Positions 1 through 12,392 are shown, counted from the stretch's first letter. The stretch: DNA of 64,000 nt from Reticulitermes speratus (GCA_021186555.1 JAJKFL010000330.1:33772175-33836174), one strand, 5' to 3'. Notes: a model not told the origin generated them from the letters alone. Program-made: numbers and translations.

Positions 1-66
1 CGGGATCGAACCCGGGCCTGCGCGGTGAGAGGCCGGCGACTGACTGCCTGAGCGATGGCACGGCCT
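1..66 (-). repeat. tRNA-derived SINE head, cut by window edge
   Basis: On the minus strand a tRNA-like head is visible: a B-box-like GGGTTCGATCCCG next to the window edge and an A-box-like segment about 45 bases upstream. It has the layout of an RNA polymerase III SINE promoter. Only part of the element lies in the window, so the family cannot be defined. A true tRNA is unlikely because no complete cloverleaf with acceptor stem can be drawn. Confidence 0.5.
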
Positions 67-146
67 TCGTATTGTATTACAATGCACAAAATTCCGGCTA
101 CGTGAGTTTTATCTCAGTAGTATTTTGTACTTCTATCTCACAGGAA

Positions 147-176
<30 letters not shown>
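147..176. repeat. (AGTT)n microsatellite
   Basis: About seven copies of a 4-bp unit directly abut the SINE-like element at 177-540. They could be its simple-repeat tail on the minus strand. Confidence 0.85.
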
Positions 177-177
<1 letters not shown>

Positions 178-540
178 CCCACTGTCGCTCCAATCGCGGA
201 GCATTGGGGGCCTCCTTTCATGTGCGTTGATGTAGCGGGTGACCAGCCCACTGACCGCACAAGTTCTACTCAATCCTGATGTGACTGTCAGAGCCATCTG
301 GCAGGCAGTCAGGAGACTTGGGTGAGAAATTGCCGCTGAATTTTACTAGTTCTATTCATGCCCGTAAGGTTCTTTTACATGCCGTAAATCTACGACATGG
401 GACCGACGGCTTTACTTCCCCTCCGAAGGAAGTGGTGCTCCGGTTTTTATCACCCTTAAAAATCCATCGACCTCGGTCGGGATCGAACCCGCGAACCTCG
501 GGCCCAGTGGCGAGCACGCTAACCACTAGTCCACTATCTC
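177..540 (-). repeat. tRNA-derived SINE (family D)
   Basis: The minus strand starts with a tRNA-like head (A box around TAGTGGTTAGCGTGC, B box GGGTTCGATCCCG) near 475-536, followed by a non-tRNA body to about 180. The tetranucleotide run at 147-176 sits where a SINE tail would be. The family assignment is mine. Confidence 0.55.
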
Positions 541-992
541 ACAGGAAACACCGCTTTAATTTATAGAGAAATAATTGTTATTTTGTTGTGAACATCGTAA
601 TATAGTCATATATTGTGTAACGTTCAAGCACGCGGTTCACCAATTAATACTGCTTTAACTCTCTAAGTAGGTCCGTAGCCGGTGGGGGGGGGGGGTGCAA
701 GTGGATGCAATGTACCCACTACAAATCTGGATGCACCTACTGAGAATTTGCGAAATGTCAAAGACAAAGGTGCTGATCAGCCCGCTAACACACGTGCGAC
801 ACCACACCGTATCCACGTGTCGCCTTTGTTGAACCGCCGTGGTTCGAAATAACTGATTTTTAAAAATATTTGTGTATATGAGATGTTTTGTGCAATTTTA
901 TAGAGCGCATTTTGTAACTGAAGTGCTGATTTTGTGGTCCTGACAATGGCGCTTTCTAAGCGTATGCATACACAGTATATATCCTCTACACA

Positions 993-1035
<43 letters not shown>

Positions 1036-2046
1036 CGTATGTACATATATGCACGCGCAAAGAAGCCACTACATCCACTGTGTTCATGGTCTGGCTACGG
1101 GCCTGCCTTAAAGGACAAAGAGCAATCTGTTTTATATAAAGATCCAGTTCGTACCGCGCAGTAAACACTTCCTCTCGCGTTTTATTCTGAGATCCACACA
1201 AAACACATGAATACGCAGTGTTGGCAGAACGTAAAATTGCTGAATGTTAAACGTGGTGGTACATATAGTAACCACTGTGTTTTAAAGGTTAAAGTGTTAA
1301 AAGAACTAAACAGGAAGTGTGTCTATATGCAGTACATTGTGAAGCGTATACAAAGGAATGAAAGTTTAGCTGCGGAGTGCAAAATAAAAGAAAATCTTTC
1401 ATCTTTTCTCTCCAGGATCTTAGAGACGAGAAACGTGTTTCAATGCACTGCATATCACACTTGGACAATATCCAATAGCAGAGAAGGAAACCTTGGGATA
1501 GACATCACTGTCTGAATACAATACGTTTCTTGGAATGCTGTTTTTTAAAAAAATTGTCTTTGGAAAAGGATTTGAAGGTCCATAGAGTGTTGTTGAGATT
1601 GTCACCGATGAGTCTTCATATTGTTTTATTAATCTGATGTGCAACACAGTGCTTGGCACAGCGGTTGCTGCCACAAGCAATCAGCTTTCACCACGTCTGC
1701 TGTTCTGCGAACCAGCATAACAACCTTCTCGCCATCACCGTCACACCCACGTACCCGTCCGCTAATGTCTTTAGGCAACCAGTGACACAAGTACCGTGCA
1801 TATCTGCATAGCGAATGTGCTCCGTGTGTAGGCTGACCATACGTCCCGTTTTGAACGGGACAGTACCGTTTTTTTGTTATGTCCCGGCCGGCCGTCCCGT
1901 CGTTTTAGTAAAAAATGCAATTTTTGTCCCTTTTTTTTATAAAAACTTTAAAATATGCTTAAATATTGGTCAATCATAACATATAATCAAGTTTGCATCA
2001 ATGGCTGCTATTGTAGGTGCCAGTCATTCGTGTAACCGGAAGCTGG
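541..2046. other. Non-coding stretch with dispersed-repeat fragments
   Basis: I see no convincing gene. Contents are a poly-G run near 685, the AT microsatellite, and a segment at about 1130-1310 that is the reverse complement of sequence at 37.40-37.60 kb and related to the 114-bp array unit there. An element end resembling a hAT terminus (GCTGACCATACGTCCCG) lies near 1834, with a matching internal inverted motif on GGGAC/GTCCC. Confidence 0.5.
994..1031. repeat. (AT)n microsatellite
   Basis: Uninterrupted AT dinucleotides. Both strands give short apparent ORFs of alternating Tyr/Ile that are artefacts. Confidence 0.97.
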
Positions 2047-2192
2047 TCCGTCTTCAGGTGATGGGAGGAGAGGAACCTACTGAGTTGGGTCCTTTTAGAG
2101 CTAATCTCAATGACTGGACGATTGACTGAAATTAGCTCTTTCTAAAAGGACCCATCTGAGTAGGTTCCTCCCCTCCCATCACCTGAAGACGG
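2047..2192. repeat. Foldback inverted repeat
   Basis: Arms of about 60 bp (2047-2107 and 2130-2192) are nearly perfect reverse complements separated by about 22 bp, so a transcript would form a long hairpin. The right arm runs into TTCTGAAACGTCG, the motif found in the other foldback elements here (family F). Confidence 0.8.
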
Positions 2193-3061
2193 AAGAAGAA
2201 ACAACTTCTGAAACGTCGTGATTTTTATATTATATGTCAATATTTTATCCAAGACAATGCACAAAGTCCACAAGACAATTGGTTCTCAATGTCATGCACC
2301 GTCGCCAGAACCTTTTAGAACCTACTTATTTAGTTGGTTGGCTGCTTACTTAGTTTTACCCAGACTCTAACTACAGTTTAGCTCGATCTAATAGATGCAC
2401 AGGATAAGCTCTAATATGTTAATGTTCAATGATGCTGTGTGTGTTAGAAATACCGTACATACTGGACAGTGTCCGTCTGTAGCATGAAGTGGCCTATCAA
2501 CAGACATAGGTCACAAGTTTCCGATGACTGAGACGTCACGTGTTCTGATTGACAGAATGTATTTAAATATATTCAGTAAATAATTGTGTCGATATCGAAA
2601 GGAAAGCTCGTTGTTCTGCTTCAGGTGTTTTAATCCCAATGTCACGTGCCGAAGTGTAGCGAGAGAAAGGCCATTAGCTGACATTGCTTCTTATCGAGCC
2701 ACGCACATTAGCGGTCTACGCTTCACTGGCTGCTAAAATAACACTCAACAGAACAGTGAAGACAGAAGCATCTGAAACACAAAACATTCCTTAACACACC
2801 CAGTGTCACACTTTACATTTTAACACAGAATTTTAAGTGCCTATTCTAAACAATCCTATCCTAGTTTCCACCTCAGAATTCTGTAAAGAAGCCATGCTCG
2901 TATAATTGACGACAATGAGTTGGAAGATACTAAAATTGGGTGCCCTCAATGGTGTGCTTTTGGTAAAATATTGTCATGAATATCTTGTTTCTGATGTCTG
3001 GAATATCAACTTCTGAATCTGGAACAGCGAACGGACAGACGAACAAACGTAGCTTGTTAAT
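2193..3061. other. No gene seen
   Basis: AT-rich sequence without a supported coding region, RNA gene or clear repeat structure. Confidence 0.5.
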
Positions 3062-3613
3062 ATACAGGATGCGCCAAAAACACCTGATGGTTTCTTAAAT
3101 TTGAAAACCAGTGTGCCCGCTACGCGGCGCTTCCATACTGACCGTCACCATGTACAGCGATGTTTGGAGTTTAGTTAAGATGGAGCACTGGTCGGTACAA
3201 CACCGTATTGCGGTAGTGAACTGTTTATCAAAACAGTCTGTTACAGCTACACAGGGTGGTTTCCAACAGCAGTTTCAGATCTTGCAGTACCAAACTACTT
3301 CCTTTGGGGTTACGTCAAAAGCAAGGTACACGAAACACGTCCTGCCAATATTGATGACTTAAAGCAGCGAATTCGTGAGTGTACTCCCTAAGGAAATGTT
3401 ACAACGTGTTATGACAGCCTTTCCGTCGCGACTGCAGCAGTGTATTGAACGACATGGTGGTCACCTACAAAGTGTCATATTCAAACAGTAATGATTCAGA
3501 TAAATTTTCATGGACATGGAATGTACCTGATAGTCTTAATAAAATTTTTCCACTTTGCCTTAAAAAGTTACTTCATTTCAAAAAGCGTCAGGTGTTTTTG
3601 GCGCACTCTGTAT
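3062..3613 (+). mobile_element. Internally deleted mariner-like DNA transposon
   Basis: Terminal inverted repeats face each other: CAGGATGCGCCAAAAACACC at the left end and its complement GGTGTTTTTGGCGCACTCTG at the right. TA dinucleotides lie at both edges, as in Tc1/mariner elements. Inside, broken reading frames give fragments typical of this transposase group: an N-terminal piece (HWSVQHRIAVV) and a C-terminal piece (KEMLQRVMTAFPSRLQQCIE) in different frames. The catalytic DDE core is missing, since about 550 bp remain of an expected 1.2-1.3 kb. It is therefore a dead, non-autonomous copy. Confidence 0.75.
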
Positions 3614-3917
3614 TTCTCAGAAGTAATTAAAAGTGTTTTGCAAAGCATAAGATTGTATACGATGTTCACACTGTGCATACTTGATAATCAAATCACAATA
3701 CTCATTCAACAAAAGCACTATATTATTGTCTACATATGAAAGGAAAGTTAAGACAGTACTGTCCTAAACTTACACACTTACATAGGCTGTCTCCAAAACA
3801 CAGTACACCAGGATCCATTATACAATAAACGTCTACATCTTAACTGATTAAATTGTTATATGTTTTAAATGTGTACATGGATTGCTAGTGCGTTTTTGTA
3901 AAAATATTACTTTGATA

Positions 3918-3968
3918 TAAATCCCTGCTGATGATCCCATGAGGGATCGAAACATGTAGGATCGATGA
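3918..3968 (+). ncRNA. Hammerhead-ribozyme-like motif (copy 1)
   Basis: The order is CTGATGA (3928-3934), a hairpin with perfect arms GATCCC/GGGATC, then GAAAC and the palindrome ACATGT followed by A. This is the hammerhead core plus a two-base-pair stem III, as in the minimal ribozymes of Penelope-like elements. Flanking AUCC and GGAU could pair as stem I, but three extra bases lie before the core, so activity is doubtful. Confidence 0.5.
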
Positions 3969-4457
3969 ACAAAATTTTCTACTATAGTGTATTTTGTTGG
4001 ACTGAATATTGTGACTTAATGTATACAACACTTACTGAAACACGGCTAAACGTGTCTTTGGGCCTAAATGAGGTCATACATTTACTGTTATGAAGCCATC
4101 TACGAGGTAAAGCTGGGAATGCCTAACTTCGTGCCGAATTTAGAATTTCGTGCTACGAAATAAAGCATATCACGAGATTGTGTAGTTTCGTGTTGTAACG
4201 AACAGTACTTGTGTTCGTGTGTGTAAAGTAGCCTGTGGCGTTTATTTCGCAAGCTGTTAAAGATAATACGATATCGTAATAATTTAACCCGAATAGTTAA
4301 TTACAAAACAGCAACTTTCTCGAACTGCAATAAAAACTGGTACTTCAACTTTGGGGCAAATTCAGAGTGGCCTTCGGATGTTACATGAAGTTTGTACAAC
4401 AGTCTTCTAAGGCTCAACAATTAAACCAACAAATTTGCTTTATTACTTAAGCATGTC

Positions 4458-4512
4458 CAATAACCCTACACATATTTCGGCTGCAATAGAGCCATCATCA
4501 GGGCTTCAAGGT
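4458..4512 (-). ncRNA. Hammerhead-ribozyme-like motif (copy 2)
   Basis: On the minus strand: CTGATGA (4495-4501), stem II GGCT/AGCC with a 7-nt loop, GAAA, then a UAUGUGUA segment and GGGTT that can pair imperfectly with AAGCC before the core. Same architecture as copy 1. The stem III and cleavage site are less regular. Confidence 0.5.
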
Positions 4513-5948
4513 CACGTTCACTTCAACATTCACAGTTCCATTTGGCATCACCACTTATACACAACAATGTATGTCAAGTTTCTGTTAACAGTTGATAACA
4601 CTCACTGTTACCGTTTATACATCCTTATCTTTTAAATGCCTGGCGTGGGTTGGTTTCGTCTTGGGTTAAATACGCAAATGATGATAATAAAATGTCATTA
4701 AATGTTGTTAAACATTATTAAATTGCTGGCAATTGGTTTGTATACAAGTAGTGTTGTACGAGCGCTGTAACAACATAGGGTATCAATTTTGTAAATATTT
4801 AGTATTTGTTGTTGTTAGCAATATGTATATATATTGAGTGATACCAAATTTCACGGTGATACAAAGTAAAAGTCTTTAACAATTTCAGCTGTACAGCGTT
4901 CTCAGTTTGTGGTGTTAGTAAGTGCAGCATGTTGCCTTTAGACGGTTTGATTGTTGAAGATTCAGGTCATCTGGGATACGATGCCTTGTCCTTGGGCGTT
5001 TTGGTTCCAGACTTGGCACCTTACAGACGTCAGGAAATACTCGCCACCGACACAGAGTAACATCCCTGAAGACTACAGTCTTCAGCAAGACATCTGTGAC
5101 AAGTCTCGAAATTTTTCTTTTCGTGTGCGATAGACATGAATGCCATCTCGTGGTAATAACTTGAACTACGTGAAGGAGCTGAAACAATTCTACGCGAAAT
5201 TTGAGGATCTTTCAGCTGTGTTGCTGAGGACAGGTCTTCTGGGATGTTATTAACGCTGTGTCGATTGTTGAATTGTTACCGACGTTTCGGATGAGCGTTG
5301 TACCGACTATAACCGACTTCCCTTTAACACTTTGAATTTAGATGTTTATTTAGACATCATTTAAAAATTTGTCAGCTCACTGCATTTGTATTACCAGGGG
5401 CAATCATTCAAATTCCTTTCAGGATACGATCGATGTTTATCGTCAGAATCACATAGACACATAAAATGTGTGGGCAGAAAGAGCAGTTCTTTTTTATAAA
5501 CATTTCAGCAGGGGGTTTTTGTGCGAATTGCTGTTTTTAAAGCAGTGATGAAGAAAACGTTTGGCGAAGGGCCCCGGCAGTTATTGTGGAATTGTTCGCC
5601 GGGCAGCACTTGTGAAAATCAAAATAAAAGGTGCACAAAACCACTTAAATTACTGCGTAACCTTTATGTATTTACATAATTTATATACAAACTATGGCGG
5701 CAGGCCACATAACACAACCTGGCCAACCGGGGATTGGATAACCCTGCTTTAAAGGTGGAGACTGTTAGTACAGTATGACAAACGTTTACAGTTGATGGAA
5801 CGGCAATCAAAGCGGACCCCAAATATGACCATTCTGCTGTTTCTGAATGTCTCTTTGTGCTTAATTAAGCAGCGTACAAGCATATGGGTGAGTGTAAGTT
5901 CAGCTTGAAGCTTGCTTAACCTCGGCAGTTGATGGAAATGAGCGGTCA
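4513..5948. other. Non-coding stretch with foldback fragment
   Basis: No gene seen. A fragment of foldback family F (TTCTGGGATGTTA followed by CGACGTTTCGGA) lies at about 5225-5300, and a related piece with TAACATCCCTGAAGACTACA at about 5050-5105. Confidence 0.45.
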
Positions 5949-5949
5949 C

Positions 5950-6144
5950 CTTTAGGCTCCGGCCGCTTTACACCTATTTAAAAGAGTCCCCGTCAACCTT
6001 TGTATAGGAGGATCTCTGGGTCCAATGTCGGTCTGGGCGTTTCAGAGACGAGAGGCCTTTCTTGCTTTGACGGAATCGAACCAAGATTCTCTGTCTTCCA
6101 GACCGTAACCTAGTCACTACACTCACTGAGCTATCGCTCCTCTC
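5950..6144 (-). repeat. tRNA-derived SINE (family A)
   Basis: Minus-strand copy with the tRNA-like head at about 6070-6144 (a GATAGCTCAGTGAGTG A-box region and a diverged B box) and a body ending near CGGCCGGAGCC. It matches the better copies at 14.93, 19.39, 27.32 and 54.57 kb. Confidence 0.65.
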
Positions 6145-6526
6145 GTTATTTTCTTACTTCCTCTTTATTTACGTATATAAAGCTATTTATTTATTTAGTT
6201 GTTTCCTTATTTGTCGTTTTGACGTCATCGTCAGCAATTAACTAGTCCCCAATAACATTACATAACTTCCACTTACAGTACAAATAAGGACACATCTTTT
6301 CTTATTATGCGTCCTGTTGCACGCACATGTGACCCGCACTGCCACCATTTTGAAAAGGCTTAATTTACACATTTGATTCAACTTAACTAATATTAAATCT
6401 CGATATCAGAAAAATCGGCCGTACAAATTGCAGTTTCAATTTTTCAATATCCTTGTGTGAGTAAATCACATCTTCAGTTTACAGTGACCTTCACAGTCAA
6501 GATGAAACAAAGTCCATTTCAAATAC
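6145..6526. other. No gene seen
   Basis: AT-rich spacer without recognisable coding or repeat features. Confidence 0.4.
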
Positions 6527-6720
6527 AGTCGAACCCGGTTATAACGATATCGGTTTGTACGACACCTCGCCTATTGCGTCAAATATTCTATGGTACCAAT
6601 TAATTCCTCGCTATTAACCTATCTTTATATTTCTCGGTTAAAACAACGCTCGCTTATAACGACACAAACTATTCAGTCCCCTTCATGACGTTATAATCGT
6701 TTTCTACGGTATTTGTTTTT
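6527..6720 (+). mobile_element. pogo/Tigger-like element fragment
   Basis: It begins TACAGTCGAACCCGGTTATA, the terminal form of Tigger-type elements inserted at TA. A second GTTATAATCG segment near 6690 may be the decayed opposite end. No transposase reading frame remains. Confidence 0.5.
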
Positions 6721-6790
6721 GAGAGAAGATTATGTGTTTTGAGACAACTGAGATAGAGCAGTGCGGTACGTAACGACAGCGTCTATTGCC

Positions 6791-9593
6791 AAGTTATACA
6801 GCGTCGGCAGTAGATGAGTGAATGAGTATGGAGCATTGGTGGAATGATACTGACAGGGGAAACTGAAGTACTGGGAGAGAAACATTATACAGCGTGTGCG
6901 TAGATGATGAATGAGTATGGAGCATTGGTGGAATGATACTGACAGGGGAAACTGAAGTACTGGGAGAGAAACATTATACAGCGTTGGTGGTAGATGTATG
7001 AATGAGTATGGAGCATTGGTGGAATGATACTGACAGGGGAAACTGAAGTACTGGGAGAGAAACATTATACAGCGTTGGTGGTAGATGTATGAATGAGTAT
7101 GGAGCATTGGTGGAATGATACTGACAGGGGAAACTGAAGTACTGGGAGAAAAACATTATACAGCGTTGGTGGTAGATGTATGAATGAGTATGGTGCATTG
7201 GTGGAATGATACTGACAGGGGAAACTGAAGTCTGGGAGAGAAACATTATACAGCGTGGTGGTAGATGTATGAATGAGTATGGAGCATTGGTGGAATGATA
7301 CTGACAGGGGAAACTGAAGTACTGGGAGAGAAACATTATACAGGTTGGTGGTAGATGTATGAATGAGTATGGAGCATTGGTGGAATGATACTACAGGGGA
7401 AACTGAAGTGCTGGGAGAGAAACATTATACAGCTGTTGGTGGTACGATGATGAATGAGTATGGAGCATTGGTGGAATGATACTGACAGGGGAAACTGAAG
7501 TGCTGGGAGAGAAACATTATACAGTGTTGGTGGTAGATGGATGAATGGTATGGTGCATTGGTGGAATGATACTGACAGGGGAAAACTGAAGTAGCTGGGA
7601 GAGAAACATTATACAGCGTTGGTGGTAGATGTATGAATGAGTATGGAGCATTGGTGGAATGATACTGACAGGGAAACTGAAGTGCTGGGAGAGAAACATT
7701 ATACAGTGTTGGTGGTAGCATGTATGAATGAGTATGGAGCATTGATGGAATGATACTGACAGGGGAAACTGAAGTCTGGGAGAGAAACATTATACAGTGT
7801 TGGTGGTACATGTATGAATGAGTATGGATGCATTGGTGGAATGATACTGACAGGGGAAACTGAAGTGCTGGGAGAGAAACATTATACAGCGTTGGTGGTA
7901 GATGTATGAATGAGTATGGAGCATTGGTGGAATGATACTGACAGGGGAAACTGAAGTACTGGGAGAGAAACATTATACAGCGTTGGTGGTACATGTATGA
8001 ATGAGTATGGAGCATTGGTGGAATGATACTGACAGGGGAAACTGAAGTCTGGGAGAAACATTATACAGCGTTGGTGGTAGATGGATGAATGAGTATGGAG
8101 CATTGGTGGAATGATACTGACAGGGGAAACTGAAGTGCTGGGAGAGAAACATTATACAGCGTTGGTGGTAGATGATGAATGAGTATGGAGCATTGGTGGA
8201 ATGATACTGACAGGGGAAACTGAAGTACTGGGAGAGAAACATTATACAGCGTTGGTGGTAGATGTATGAATGAGTATGGAGCATTGGTGGAATGATACTG
8301 ACAGGGGAAAACTGAAGTACTGGGAGAGAAACATTATACAGGTTGGTGGTAGATGTATGAATGAGTATGGAGCATTGGTGGAATGATACTGACAGGGGAA
8401 ACTGAAGTACTGGGAGAGAAACATTATACAGCGTTGGTGGTAGATGGATGAATGAGTATGGAGCATTGGTGGAATGATACTGACAGGGGAAACTGAAGTA
8501 CTGGGAGAGAAACATTATACAGCGTTGGTGGTAGATGTATGAATGAGTATGGAGCATTGGTGGAATGATACTGACAGGGGAAACTGAAGTACTGGGAGAG
8601 AAACATTATACAGCGTTGGTGGTAGATGTATGAATGAGTATGGAGCATTGGTGGAATGATACTGACAGGGGAAACTGAAGTACTGGGAGAGAAACATTAT
8701 ACAGCGTTGGTGGTAGATGTATGAATGAGTATGGAGCATTGGTGGAATGATACTGACAGGGGAAACTGAAGTACTGGGAGAGAAACATTATACAGCGTTG
8801 GTGGTAGATGTATGAATGAGTATGGAGCATTGGTGGAATGATACTGACAGGGGAAACTGAAGTACTGGGAGAAACATTATACAGCGTTGGTGGTAGATGT
8901 ATGAATGAGTATGGAGCATTGGTGGAATGATACTGACAGGGGAAACTGAAGTACTGGGAGAGAAACATTATACAGCGTTGGTGGTAGATGTATGAATGAG
9001 TATGGAGCATTGGTGGAATGATACTGACAGGGGAAACTGAAGTACTGGGAGAGAAACATTATACAGCGTTGGTGGTAGATGTATGAATGAGTATGGAGCA
9101 TTGGTGGAATGATACTGCAGGGGAAACTGAAGTACTGGGAGAGAAACATTATACAGCGTTGGTGGTAGATGTATGAATGAGTATGGAGCATTGGTGGAAT
9201 GATACTGACAGGGGAAACTGAAGTACTGGGAGAGAAACATTATACAGCGTTGGTGGTAGATGTATGAATGAGTATGGAGCATTGGTGGAATGATACTGGC
9301 AGGGGAAACTGAAGTACTGGGAGAGAAACATTATACAGCGTTGGTGGTAGATGTATGAATGAGTATGGAGCATTGGTGGAATGATACTGACAGGGGAAAC
9401 TGAAGTACTGGGAGAGAAACATTATACAGCGTTGGTGGTAGATGTATGAATGAGTATGGAGCATTGGTGGAATGATACTGGCAGGGGAAACTGAAGTGAC
9501 TGGGAGAGAAACATTATACAGCGTTGGTGGTAGATGTATGAATGAGTATGGAGCATTGATGGAATGATACTGACAGGGGAAACTGAAGTACAG
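6791..9593. repeat. 91-bp minisatellite, about 31 copies
   Basis: Tandem units of 91 bp (key words GGTGGTAGATGTATGAATGA and GACAGGGGAAACTGAAGTAC). Units between about 6.9 and 8.35 kb carry many 1-3 nt insertions and deletions; units from 8.4 to 9.5 kb are almost identical. Reading frames on the minus strand, which repeat YHQRCIMFLSQYFSFPCQYH, come only from the repeat. There is no sign of a protein. The right end is interrupted by a Tigger-like element. Confidence 0.97.
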
Positions 9594-10275
9594 TATGGCC
9601 CTCGATTTAAACGGACATTGATTTAACGGACAAAAAATTTCTGTCCTAAAGGAAAAATTTAGAGCTTTTATTGGCGAATAGAAAAAAGTGCTCAAAATTC
9701 CTCCACATAGTTACATTGTACATGGCAACACTGCAATAATTTAAACATTAGGTACAGTGGCAACACTGCACTATTTACATTGTTACAGTGGCAACACTGC
9801 ACTAGTTACATTGTACAGTGGCAACACTGCACTAGTTACATTGTACAGTGGCAACACTTCACTAGTTACATTGTGAGTGGCAACACTGCACTAGTTACAT
9901 TGTACAGTGGCAACACTGCACTAGTTACATTGTACAGTGGCAACACTGCACTAGTTACATTGTAGAGTGGCAACACTGCACTAGTTACATTGTACAGTGG
10001 CAACACTGCACTAGTTACATTGTACAGTTTGACTGTGTTAATTTAATAGTTCGTTCTTGTCGTAAATTTATTTTCATATTTGTAACATTGTTTTAGTGAC
10101 GTGTATAAATTACTGACTGTACATATATAATATTTATTCATATTATACATTATAATAACATTAATACACCTGTCATTGTAAGTTCGCTTATTATATATTT
10201 TTTAAAATACATTCGATTAACGGACTTTTGGCAATAGCGGAAACTCCCCATTAGTCCGTAAATCGAGGTCTACTT
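9591..10275. mobile_element. Tigger-like non-autonomous element carrying a minisatellite
   Basis: The left end CAGTATGGCCCTCGATTTAA and the right end (reverse complement AGTAGACCTCGATTTACGG) form terminal inverted repeats of the pogo/Tigger type, with CGGAC repeated just inside each. The left end lies directly after a TA in the 91-bp unit (GAAGTA), so it inserted into that array. The interior is largely a 30-bp tandem array. No transposase is present. Confidence 0.65.
9709..10027. repeat. 30-bp minisatellite, about 10 copies
   Basis: Unit key words: CAGTGGCAACACTGCACTAG and TTACATTGTA. The first two units are diverged and later ones nearly identical. The whole array lies inside the Tigger-like element. 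Confidence 0.95.
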
Positions 10276-10480
10276 TTACTTGAAAAAAGTGCACACAATC
10301 GATTCTTCTGAAAACCAGTTCTCGATAACGTCTGGCTATTTCAGACTACGAAGGCACAGCCACAAGCATTTGCCATGCTCTTCACCTCCGTGACAGACAG
10401 TTCTGATAAGGACCCTTCTGTGACTTGCAGAGTGGATGAAGGAGTCACTGTGTTCGTACGTGGCAATGCACGGGTTGCTT

Positions 10481-11693
10481 TACAGACGTTTGTGACAGCT
10501 GTGACTTGCTGAATGCATATGGCAGGCATGACATCACCTTTACAACTTGCTACGGCTGTGACGTTCGTGAATATGGCGCTTTGAACTCACCTTTACAGAC
10601 TGTGCTGACAGCTGTGACGTTGCTGGTTGCATAGCTGGCATTTGAACTCACCTTTACAGACGTTTGTGACAGCTGTGACGTTGCTGGATGCAATATGGCT
10701 GGCATTTGAACTCACCTTTACAGACGTTTGTTGACAGCTGTGACGTTGCTGGATGCAATATAGGCTGGCATTTGAACTCACCTTTACAGACGTTTGCTGG
10801 ACAGCTGTGACGTTGCTGGATGCAATATAGCTGGCATTTGAACTCACCTTTACAGACGTTTGCTGACAGCTGTGACGTTGCTGGATGCAATATGGCTGGC
10901 ATTTGAACTCACCTTTACAGACGTTTGCTGACAGCTGTGACGTTGCTGGATGCAATATGGCTGGCATTTGAACTCACCTTTACAGACGTTTGCTGACAGC
11001 TGTGACGTTGCTGGATGCAATATGGCTGGCATTTGAACTCACCTTTACAGACAGTTTGCTGACAGCTGTGACGTTGCTGGATGCAAATGGCTGGCATTTG
11101 AACTCACCTTTACAGACGTTTGCTGACAGCTGTGACGTTGCTGGATGCAATATGGCTGGCATTTGAACTCACCTTTACAGACGTTTGCTGACAGCTGTGA
11201 CGTTGCTGGATGCAATATGGCTGGCATTTGAACTCACCTTTACAGACGTTTGCTGACAGCTGTGACGTTGCTGGATGCAATATGGCTGGCATTTGAACTC
11301 ACCTTTACAGACGTTTGCTGACAGCTGTGACGTTGCTGGATGCAATATGGCTGGCATTTGAACTCACCTTTACAGACGTTTGCTGACAGCTGTGACGTTG
11401 CTGGATGAATATGGCTGGCATTTGAACTCACCTTTACAGACGTTTGCTGACAGCTGTGACGTTGCTGGATGCAATATGGCTGGCATTTGAACTCACCTTT
11501 ACAGACGTTTGCTGACAGCTGTGACGTTGCTGGATGCAATATGGCTGGCATTTGAACTCACCTTTACAGACTTTGTTGACAGCTGTGACGTTGCTGGATG
11601 AAATATGGCTGGCATTTGAACTCACCTTTACAGACGTTTGTGACAGCTGTGACGTTGCTGGATGAAATATGGCTGGCATTTGAACTCACCTTT
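10481..11693. repeat. 65-bp minisatellite, about 18-19 copies
   Basis: Unit key words: CTGGCATTTGAACTCACC and GACAGCTGTGACGTTGCTGG. The left edge (10.38-10.65 kb) is decayed and central units are nearly identical, with scattered single-base indels. Confidence 0.97.
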
Positions 11694-12149
11694 CCGCACT
11701 TTCACTTTTCAGCTCTCCGTCGAGTGAAAGCTCAGCGGGGTTCCAGCAGCTGTGAAAGTGGCCCCACGAGTACCACTTGGTGCTGGTGGTTGAAACTTAG
11801 CAGTGTACGTTTTGATCCTGTTTTATTTCCTTTCTGTTTCATGCATTTCCCCTTTGTTTTGCTTTTTCTGTACTCTTTGTTGTTTATTTTACTGGGTTGT
11901 TATTATCTATCGCGCACCGTGGACTCGATAATGGGATGAATAGTGAAAGACGAATTGTAAAGGATTTGGAAGAAAGTTGTCATGGTGTAATGTAGTTACT
12001 ATCCTGTAATTTGTCTCCAAGGGCTGAAGAAAATCACGGAAACCCATAGTCTGTATAACCCGAGTGCCGGCCCAGTCTCGATCCAGACATCTCCGAATAT
12101 AAGTTTAGGTAAACTTCACTTTATATTCATCGTGCATCTTTTTTATAAT
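11694..12149. other. Non-coding stretch
   Basis: No gene, RNA or repeat that I can support. The apparent reading frame ending at 11939 starts inside the 65-bp array and is not credible. Confidence 0.4.
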
Positions 12150-12210
12150 CGAATTATTTGTACCAACAAATGCACTAAGACAGTTTTTTCACTGTTTACT
12201 TTATTATAAG

Positions 12211-12262
12211 GATGCCCCAATACGCATTTCGGCAGTTATTCTGCCATCATCAGGGGGTATTT
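12211..12262 (-). ncRNA. Hammerhead-ribozyme-like motif (copy 3)
   Basis: Minus-strand twin of copy 4. It has stem I CCCC/GGGG, CTGATGA, stem II GGCAG/CTGCC with loop AATAA, GAAA, then stem III ATGCGTAT. The core is intact apart from one unpaired U between the core and stem II, a feature common to all copies here. Confidence 0.65.
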
Positions 12263-12340
12263 TAAGTGAGTTTTTTTTACATAGACCAATTCTTTGGTTA
12301 CGTCATAACAGTGAGTCAGTATTTGTAAAAAACTCATTAA

Positions 12341-12392
12341 AATACCCCCTGATGATGGCAGAATAACTGCCGAAATGCGTATTGGGGCATCT
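12341..12392 (+). ncRNA. Hammerhead-ribozyme-like motif (copy 4)
   Basis: In order: CCCC (stem I), CTGATGA, GGCAG-AATAA-CTGCC (stem II), GAAA, near-palindromic ATGCGTAT (stem III, able to pair with a second molecule), U at the cleavage position, then GGGG closing stem I. All invariant hammerhead bases are present. A very short stem III is the mark of the dimer-type ribozymes in Penelope-like elements. I have no evidence of transcription. Confidence 0.7.

Noticed and set aside
6730-9695. Many minus-strand frames with YHQRCIMFLSQYFSFP repeats
   Set aside because: 91 is not divisible by 3, so the frame rotates from unit to unit and closes repeatedly. No gene.
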